Part shown: positions 59,058 through 64,000 of the stretch, piece by piece
How the letters are laid out: each line of letters starts with the position of its first letter
Numbering within the stretch: the stretch's first letter is position 1
Assembly (NCBI RefSeq): GCF_025548535.1
Contig: NZ_JAJLQW010000003.1
Coordinates: 248,001 to 312,000 of the forward strand
Direction of reading: 5' to 3'
Origin: Undibacterium sp. Jales W-56
Lineage (GTDB): Bacteria > Pseudomonadota > Gammaproteobacteria > Burkholderiales > Burkholderiaceae_D
Length of the DNA: 64,000 nucleotides
Made by a program: the position numbers and the translations under genes
The notes under the pieces: model-generated
Databases searched by the model: none
Told to the model about the DNA's origin: nothing
Seen by the model: only the letters and a program-made list of their open reading frames with translations

Positions 59058-59281
59058 TGCACACCATCGAGGTCAGCAAATAATGCAGCAGCAGGCACAT
59101 CGAGCGCCTTAGCGATCCGAAAGATATTCGCCAAACTCACATTACGCACGCCACGCTCTATGCCACTGATGTAGGTGCGATCCAGTTCAGCAATCAAACC
59201 AAGCTGCTCTTGACTCAATCCTTTTTCTTGCCGCAATTTCTTCAAATGCAGCCCAAATTCCACCAGATCTTGATTCGCCAT
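59054..59281 (-). CDS. XRE family transcriptional regulator
   Basis: A 75-residue helix-turn-helix protein: FGLHLKKLRQEKGLSQEQLG, LDRTYISGIERGVRNVSLAN. It overlaps the helicase by 4 nt and precedes it, so it probably autoregulates the pair. The start at 59281 or 59284 is preferred to 59320. Confidence 0.88.
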   Translation of the reverse strand: MANQDLVEFGLHLKKLRQEKGLSQEQLGLIAELDRTYISGIERGVRNVSLANIFRIAKALDVPAAALFADLDGVQ

Positions 59282-59406
59282 CATTACCCACACTGTTTTG
59301 CTATATCGACGGGCAATCATGCTGTTATGTGACTTATGAGTCTACGGACTATAAGTCACAATTATTGCTATCTGAATTAGGAAGATACGAGGTGTTAGAG
59401 ATAGCG

Positions 59407-59495
59407 TTACTTCTCAGCCAGGCCAATGAGACGCCAATCTATTTCTAAGCCTTGGATATCCAATTTGGTGGAAAGGTTTTCTACGTGGTGCACAG
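59407..59495 (-). pseudogene. Remnant of a second DUF2075 helicase
   Basis: A short frame ends in STKLDIQGLEIDWRLIGLAE, nearly the same as TEFDIQGLELDWCLVGWD in the intact helicase (coded at about 57349-57420). The DNA also matches closely. The rest of the frame to 59691 is unlike the helicase. So a fragment of a related gene lies just upstream of the operon. Confidence 0.65.
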
Positions 59496-59627
59496 TCCAA
59501 ATATGTTCAACTCCGATTCTCAGTTTCGCCACACCACATAACAAATTAGCACTGGCAGCGCACATTAGTGATGTATATTTATCTACGGCTTTCCTGTTTG
59601 CAAAATTCCATCTGAAAGGATTCTTGT

Positions 59628-60746
59628 ATGCGTTATGTTCTGCGTAGCTGTTTTTTTCTGCTGGCTCTGGCAGGTGGTGAGGCCGCCGCAATTACTCAGT
59701 CGCTTGGGATCGTGGCGCCCAGGCAGGGCGGGTCGATTGCCAATGATATGAACACGGCTGGCCAGGTCGCCGTGGTGATCGAGGATGAGAAAGGCGGGCC
59801 GCATGCGGCGTTTTTTGAAAAGGGCAAGCTGATCAGACTCGATTCGCTGGGCGGGACGGAGAGCGAAGCCAAACGCATCAATGACAAAGGCGAGCTTGTC
59901 GGTTCGTCGAATAAAAAAGACGGTAGCTGGACGGCCTTCCTCTACAGCCGCGCCAGCGGCATGCAAGAGCTGGGTACCTTGGGTGGCGTCAACAGCCATG
60001 GCATGGCGCTGAACAACGCCGGTGCTGCGGTGGGCTTTGCCGATACCGCGAATGGCGAATGGCATGCGTTCCTGTATCAGCCCGGCGAGCCACTCAAGGA
60101 TCTGGGTACCTTCGGCGGCAAAGTCAGCTACGCCAGCGGCATCAATAATGTGGGCCAAGTGGTCGGCACGGCGACGACGCCAGACGGCTCCCGCCATGCT
60201 TTTCTTTATGATGCCGGGCGCGGCATGATCGATCTTGGTACCCTTGGCGGTCGCTTCAGTACGGCGACAGCGATCAATGACAAGGGGGTGGTCGTCGGCG
60301 CATCGGAGATGAAAGACCGCAGCTGGCATGCCTTTGTCTACGACGGCACGCGCATGAGCGATCTGGGCACCATCATCGGCCGTGGCAACAGCTTCGCTAC
60401 CGGCATCAACAATGCCGGCCATGTCGTCGGGACGGTAGAGCTGACCAACGAGCGCTTTGGCGACCGTCGCCTCTCCTTCGTCTGGCGGGACAACAAAATG
60501 CTGCTGCACCCCAGCGGCAAGGGCTTGTACCTGACCAATGCCATCAACAACGCAGGACAAGTGATCGGCGCGACCTATGATCGCGGCCTGAATGCCGCCA
60601 CCATGCACTCCAACGCGGTGCCGTTTGTCGACCTTGGCGGTACCAAAATTCTCGGCTTTAATTTGGTGATGATACTGCTGGCCGGCACCGTCGTGATCTT
60701 TCGCAAGCGCTTCAGGGGATTATTTTTCGGGACGTATAGCCACTAA
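59628..60746 (+). CDS. HAF-repeat surface protein with C-terminal anchor
   Basis: A 372-residue exported protein: signal peptide (about 1-21), then six or seven HAF-type repeats of about 45-50 residues (e.g. LGTLGGVNSHGMALNNAG and GEWHAFLY), and a C-terminal TM (about 337-353) followed by RKRFRG. The C-terminus has no PEP triplet before the TM, although this family often carries PEP-CTERM signals. Ribosome site AAAGGA. Likely a cell-surface or exopolysaccharide-related beta-propeller-like protein. Confidence 0.82.
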   Translation: MRYVLRSCFFLLALAGGEAAAITQSLGIVAPRQGGSIANDMNTAGQVAVVIEDEKGGPHAAFFEKGKLIRLDSLGGTESEAKRINDKGELVGSSNKKDGSWTAFLYSRASGMQELGTLGGVNSHGMALNNAGAAVGFADTANGEWHAFLYQPGEPLKDLGTFGGKVSYASGINNVGQVVGTATTPDGSRHAFLYDAGRGMIDLGTLGGRFSTATAINDKGVVVGASEMKDRSWHAFVYDGTRMSDLGTIIGRGNSFATGINNAGHVVGTVELTNERFGDRRLSFVWRDNKMLLHPSGKGLYLTNAINNAGQVIGATYDRGLNAATMHSNAVPFVDLGGTKILGFNLVMILLAGTVVIFRKRFRGLFFGTYSH

Positions 60747-61359
60747 AGGTAGTCTAGGGTAAGTTGGTTGCGAAATACCATAGCGACGTCTGTTTCACTA
60801 TTGGTGGGAACCTGCAATGATTCAACACCCGTGTCAGGAAACTTCTATTGATCCGGCAATTAAATATGTTGGTCAATTTAATTTTGCTCTCACTTCGTCA
60901 CTCCAGAGAAGGGCGACACAAGGAATTCGAACAGCATGCTGCCCGCCTGCCCAATGAGGATAGGGATAGCAGGAGTCTGGTGTCTTTGGTTGATCGATCA
61001 ACGCCACTGGATTCCTGCTAAAAGCGTGCAGGAATGACGTGCTTTTGGATCGTTCTATTTTCCGTTGTGTCCCCCACATTTCACCCTATCTTGTTGCGAC
61101 CACATGTTGGGATGCTGTCCGGGCACGGTGTTGATCTGTTGGATTTGCAGGTGAAGCTGTGCGACTTCGTATGTTATTTCTACATGATTTCTGCGTGATT
61201 TTTGATTGATACGGCGCAGCGATCGATCCAAAAAATTTCCGCTACCGATCATCGGTATGCGTGCAGACTTGATTGCTCTAGAATGCTGGGCTTTAATCGT
61301 TGTACTTAATGTGCCAGATTGGTTCGGCTCTTGATTCCGGCATTGATGTTCATTTTTAC
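60747..61359. other. Intergenic region with a repeat remnant
   Basis: About 600 bases with no credible gene. At 61011-61035 the arms ATTCCTGC/GCAGGAAT, next to CTGG and GACG, form a hairpin like the common CTGGATTCC...GGAATGACG dispersed repeat. Nothing else is clear; the rest is mixed-composition intergenic DNA. Confidence 0.5.
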
Positions 61360-62127
61360 ATGACAAAAACCCATTTACCCCATGCTGTCTCCCGCCTTCG
61401 CTCTGCCCGTCTGGAGCGCAGCACCCGTCCGTTTCTGGCACGCGGCGGACCGCATGGCGAGCGTTGTAGCGGCTGTCGCCTGATCCTGAGTCACTGTCTG
61501 TGCGCCTTGCGTCCGGTGGTGCCTACGCGTGCCGGGGTGTGCCTGATCATGGCGGAGCATGAGACGCTGAAGCCCAGCAACACGGGCTGGCTGATTGCCG
61601 ATGTGGTGCCGGATACGATGGCGTTTGGCTGGGCGCGCACCGAGGTCGATCCCGCGCTGCTGGCGGTGCTGGCCGATCCGCAGTGGCAGCCGTATGTGGT
61701 GTTCCCTGGGGAATTTGTCGCACCGGAGCGGGTAGTCACGCAATTGCTGCCTGCACATTGCAGTGCCGATGCAGTGGTGGATACGGAGAGCAGGCGTCCG
61801 CTGTTTATCTTGCTGGATGCGACCTGGCCAGAAGCGCGCAAGATCTTTAAAAAAAGCCCTTACCTGAATCACCTGCCGGTGCTGAGCCTGATGCCGGAAC
61901 AATTGTCACGCTACCGCCTGCGCCGCTCCAAGCGCGAGGAGAATTTGTGCACATCGGAAGTCACGGCATTGTGCCTGCAGCTGGCTGGCGAGACCTTGGC
62001 TGCGCAAACCTTAGAGGCATATCTGGATGTGTTCACCGAGCACTACCTGCGCGCCAAGCTGCAGCAAAAGCTGGACTGGGATGATGAATTGCACCAGCGC
62101 CTGCGCGACTTGCGTTTGTCTGCATAA
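61360..62127 (+). CDS. DTW domain tRNA-uridine aminocarboxypropyltransferase
   Basis: A 255-residue DTW-domain protein. The Zn-binding-like N-terminal Cys set (CSGCRLILSHCLCAL) and the family motif LDATWPEARKI (D-x-T-W variant) are present. TapT/TuaA enzymes add 3-amino-3-carboxypropyl to U47 of tRNA (acp3U) from S-adenosylmethionine. The start at 61360 (MTKTHLPH) is preferred to 61300. Confidence 0.88.
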   Translation: MTKTHLPHAVSRLRSARLERSTRPFLARGGPHGERCSGCRLILSHCLCALRPVVPTRAGVCLIMAEHETLKPSNTGWLIADVVPDTMAFGWARTEVDPALLAVLADPQWQPYVVFPGEFVAPERVVTQLLPAHCSADAVVDTESRRPLFILLDATWPEARKIFKKSPYLNHLPVLSLMPEQLSRYRLRRSKREENLCTSEVTALCLQLAGETLAAQTLEAYLDVFTEHYLRAKLQQKLDWDDELHQRLRDLRLSA

Positions 62128-62168
62128 AGCGATTGGTCTGGTAACACGAGCTGATTACGCTTAAAGCA

Positions 62169-62205
62169 AACGGGTCCGCATCGATGTGCTCGATGCGGAC
62201 CCGTT
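62169..62205. terminator. Hairpin between convergent genes
   Basis: Perfect 16-bp stem AACGGGTCCGCATCGA with its complement around TGTGC. No long T run, so a weaker or bidirectional terminator for the DTW and DUF3297 genes. Confidence 0.7.
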
Positions 62206-62259
62206 CTTGTAATGTACTTTGTCTTGATTAGAACCGTTTTTTTACTGCCAGTGTCAGCA

Positions 62260-62508
62260 CTAGCGATAAAACGCTTCAACCTTGCCTTTGACTTTGATCA
62301 TCAGCGGCTTGCCTTTGCGATCCAGGGCTTTGCCGGCAGCGACTTTGATCCAGCCTTCGCTGATGCAATACTCTTCGACGTCAAGGCGCTCTTTGTCGTT
62401 GAATTTGATTCCGACTTCGTGTTCAAACACGGCGGCAATATGGTAGGGGCTGCGCGGATCGATGGAGAGGCGATCGGGCAAATTGGGGGGTGTCGTAGTA
62501 TCGTTCAT
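62260..62508 (-). CDS. DUF3297 family protein
   Basis: An 82-residue protein with LPDRLSIDPRSPYH, VGIKFNDKERLDVEEYC and GKPLMIKVKGKVEAF, matching DUF3297 (glutathione peroxidase-like name in some databases, but function unknown). Convergent with the DTW gene. Confidence 0.88.
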   Translation of the reverse strand: MNDTTTPPNLPDRLSIDPRSPYHIAAVFEHEVGIKFNDKERLDVEEYCISEGWIKVAAGKALDRKGKPLMIKVKGKVEAFYR

Positions 62509-62783
62509 AGGCCAGAATTATCCACTAGAAAGCCGATCAGTACAATTGCCAGTTCGTTGCCCCTGATCTATCTACATTAAGCTTCAAATGAGCCATTGGA
62601 GATTAGACAGCTTCAATTGGAGTCCAGATCATTTCACATTACTGCAAAACGTTCACGCAAACCCATTACGGCTTACCGGCCAATATCCTGCTAAGAGGCC
62701 TACAAAAACCCGAGACGGGTCGAGCAAATTGCGATTGCAGCAAGGAAGCGATGGAGTTAAAAATTCCATAATCGTCAAAGTTA

Positions 62784-62811
62784 AATACACTGATTATTTA
62801 ATCAGTGTATT
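62784..62811. promoter_or_regulatory. LexA box (SOS operator) upstream of dinD
   Basis: A perfect 13-bp palindrome AATACACTGATTA/TAATCAGTGTATT with a 2-base centre. It contains CTG-ATTATTTAAT-CAG (62790-62805), the LexA consensus CTG-N10-CAG with an AT-rich core. Confidence 0.82.
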
Positions 62812-62838
62812 GAGAGATTTTGAGGTATCATTTAAATT
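62810..62838 (+). promoter_or_regulatory. Probable sigma-70 promoter of dinD
   Basis: TTGAGA (62810-62815), 17-base spacer, TAAATT (62833-62838). It abuts the LexA box, so LexA bound there would block it. The start of transcription would be near 62845. Confidence 0.5.
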
Positions 62839-62874
62839 ATCTTAATGCCTATTGAGCAACTCTGCGAGCCAATA

Positions 62875-63714
62875 ATGACTAACAAAAAAATCATACATCA
62901 ACATCATGCGACGTTTGAAAACATTCGCCATTTGGATGAAAATGGCAATGAATTTTGGTCGGCACGTGAATTGGCAGCCGTCCTGGAATATTCTCAATAC
63001 CGTCACTTCTTACCCGTAATTGATAAGGCAAAAGAAGCCTGTCGTAACAGTGGTCAAGACATTGAAAACCATATTGAGGATGTCCTCACTATGGTCGAAA
63101 TTGGTTCCGGTGCAAAACGACAGATTGAGGACTTACATCTATCTCGTTATGCCTGCTACCTGATTGTACAAAACGGTGACCCAAGCAAGACCGTAATTGC
63201 AAATGGGCAGGCTTATTTCGCAATGCAGACCCGTCGTCAGGAGCTGACCGATAAGGCGCAATTTGCGCAGTTAAATGAAAACGATAAACGCCTCGCTATC
63301 CGTAACGAACTCGCTTTACATAATAAGCAACTGGCAGCTGCAGCAAAGGAGGCTGGTGTTGAGACGCCGCTCGATTATGCGATATTTCAGGATCATGGCT
63401 ATCGTGGGCTGTATGGTGGACTAGCGGCAAAAGACATCCATACCCGTAAAGGTTTAAAGAAGAATCAAAAAATTCTCGATCATATGGGTAGCACTGAGCT
63501 TGCGGCCAATTTGTTCCGAGCTACTCAAGCCGAAGAAAAACTCAAGCGCGATCAGATCAGTGTGAAAGTCAAAGCGAATCAAACGCATTTTGAAGTGGGT
63601 CAAAAAGTGCGTCAAACCATCGTTGAATTAGGCGGCACAATGCCAGAGGCGCTGTCCACACCTGAGGTCAGTATTAAACAAATTGAAAGTGCGAAAAAAA
63701 AGCTGGGAAATTGA
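62875..63714 (+). CDS. dinD: DNA damage-inducible protein D
   Basis: A 279-residue DinD: WSARELAAVLEYSQYRHFLP, SRYACYLIVQNGDPSKTVI, GLKKNQKILDHMGSTELAANL (in parts). Very close in pattern to E. coli DinD, which inhibits RecA-mediated steps after SOS induction. The ATG at 62845 coincides with the predicted transcription start, so 62875 is preferred. The LexA box upstream supports SOS control. Confidence 0.93.
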   Translation: MTNKKIIHQHHATFENIRHLDENGNEFWSARELAAVLEYSQYRHFLPVIDKAKEACRNSGQDIENHIEDVLTMVEIGSGAKRQIEDLHLSRYACYLIVQNGDPSKTVIANGQAYFAMQTRRQELTDKAQFAQLNENDKRLAIRNELALHNKQLAAAAKEAGVETPLDYAIFQDHGYRGLYGGLAAKDIHTRKGLKKNQKILDHMGSTELAANLFRATQAEEKLKRDQISVKVKANQTHFEVGQKVRQTIVELGGTMPEALSTPEVSIKQIESAKKKLGN

Positions 63715-63826
63715 GCGGTGAAGAAGCTGAAAATACTCCTGCCAAAACGTAACGTTCCGGCAGTTGATGGCGGCATCGACTCGCAAGCTTTACGGGTACA
63801 ACAAGATATTTTTTAAAGTGACAACC

Positions 63827-63857
63827 ATTCACTGTTCGCCATTCGCGAACAGTGAAT
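63827..63857. repeat. Perfect hairpin downstream of dinD
   Basis: Arms ATTCACTGTTCGC (13 bp, perfect) around a 5-base loop. No T run follows, and no gene is evident from 63715 to 64000. It could be an operator or the edge of a repeat. Confidence 0.6.
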
Positions 63858-64000
63858 TCAATACAATCATCTCGATATAAATTGCAGTGATTACGCAAAA
63901 GTGCACCAAATCTGGTTAATCGCTAAATCCCATTTAACGCACATCACTGGATTAACGGACATTGCCTCTCACTCGCCAAACTTCGGCTCACTCAGCTTCC

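Noticed and set aside
59583-60608. 341-residue frame antisense to the HAF protein
   Set aside because: The repeat structure of the HAF gene creates an open antisense frame; the sense strand has signal peptide, repeats and ribosome site.
62588-62845. 85-residue plus-strand frame between DUF3297 and dinD
   Set aside because: It runs through the LexA box and promoter; no ribosome site or family match.
63674-63898. 74-residue minus-strand frame at the right end
   Set aside because: Overlaps the dinD 3' end and the hairpin; no similarity or start signal.

Overview
The window looks like the replication-origin region of a betaproteobacterial chromosome, most likely Burkholderiales, family Oxalobacteraceae (relatives of Undibacterium, Herminiimonas or Janthinobacterium). 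The evidence is the rpmH-rnpA-yidD-yidC-mnmE arm facing away from dnaA-dnaN-gyrB, the porin-glnK-amtB operon, rsmB-DUF4390-ntrY-short ntrX, and families common in this order (DUF3567, DUF1840, DUF2288). The genus is an inference; there is no rRNA or tRNA gene to test it.

Layout. 458-5807: two divergent gene sets from the exosortase / HPr-rel-A world. Leftward is a secreted or lipid-anchored Cys-containing protein, a PqqD-like protein, an HprK-like kinase and a nucleotidyltransferase. Rightward is an acyl carrier protein with exosortase-associated hydrolases 2 and 1. No exosortase is in the window. 5839-7602: DUF2288 and a TPR protein. 7938-10735: ammonium operon (porin, PII, AmtB) with a well-matched sigma-54 promoter and two NtrC-like sites upstream. 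11003-13565: ubiK, comM/yifB, DUF2076. 14067-19114: DUF1800/DUF1501 secreted pair and a Cache-PAS histidine kinase overlapping it tail to tail. 19217-28313: M20 peptidase, small exported proteins, DMT exporter, LytS/LytR pair, lipoproteins, alpha/beta hydrolase, LysE exporter. 28315-33618: rsmB, DUF4390, ntrY and an NtrX-like regulator without its AAA+ domain. 33662-42508: a degenerate CobW-like protein, DUF3567, xdhC, adenosine deaminase, DMT exporter, a FadH-like dienoyl-CoA reductase, an AT-rich Sel1-like gene, a LysR regulator and a class II amidotransferase. 42615-45095: a penicillin-acylase/AHL-acylase family enzyme.

45407-55880 is the core: mnmE, yidC, yidD, rnpA, rpmH on the minus strand, the putative oriC (49746-50348, one perfect DnaA box), then dnaA, dnaN, gyrB on the plus strand. 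The dnaA-dnaN and dnaN-gyrB gaps hold dispersed-type inverted repeats. Just after gyrB is a small accessory island (56081-59495): a HI0074-type gene with a probable frameshift, its MNT nucleotidyltransferase partner, an XRE regulator overlapping a PD-(D/E)xK nuclease/DUF2075 helicase fusion, and a decayed fragment of a second copy of that helicase. The right end carries a HAF-repeat surface protein, a DTW-domain tRNA-modifying enzyme, DUF3297, and dinD under a clear LexA box.

Best candidates for undescribed biology: the four-gene HPr-rel-A operon with its putative secreted client (458-3440), and the nuclease-helicase/XRE unit with its remnant (57075-59495). All functional claims rest on motif and family recognition by eye; no database search was run.
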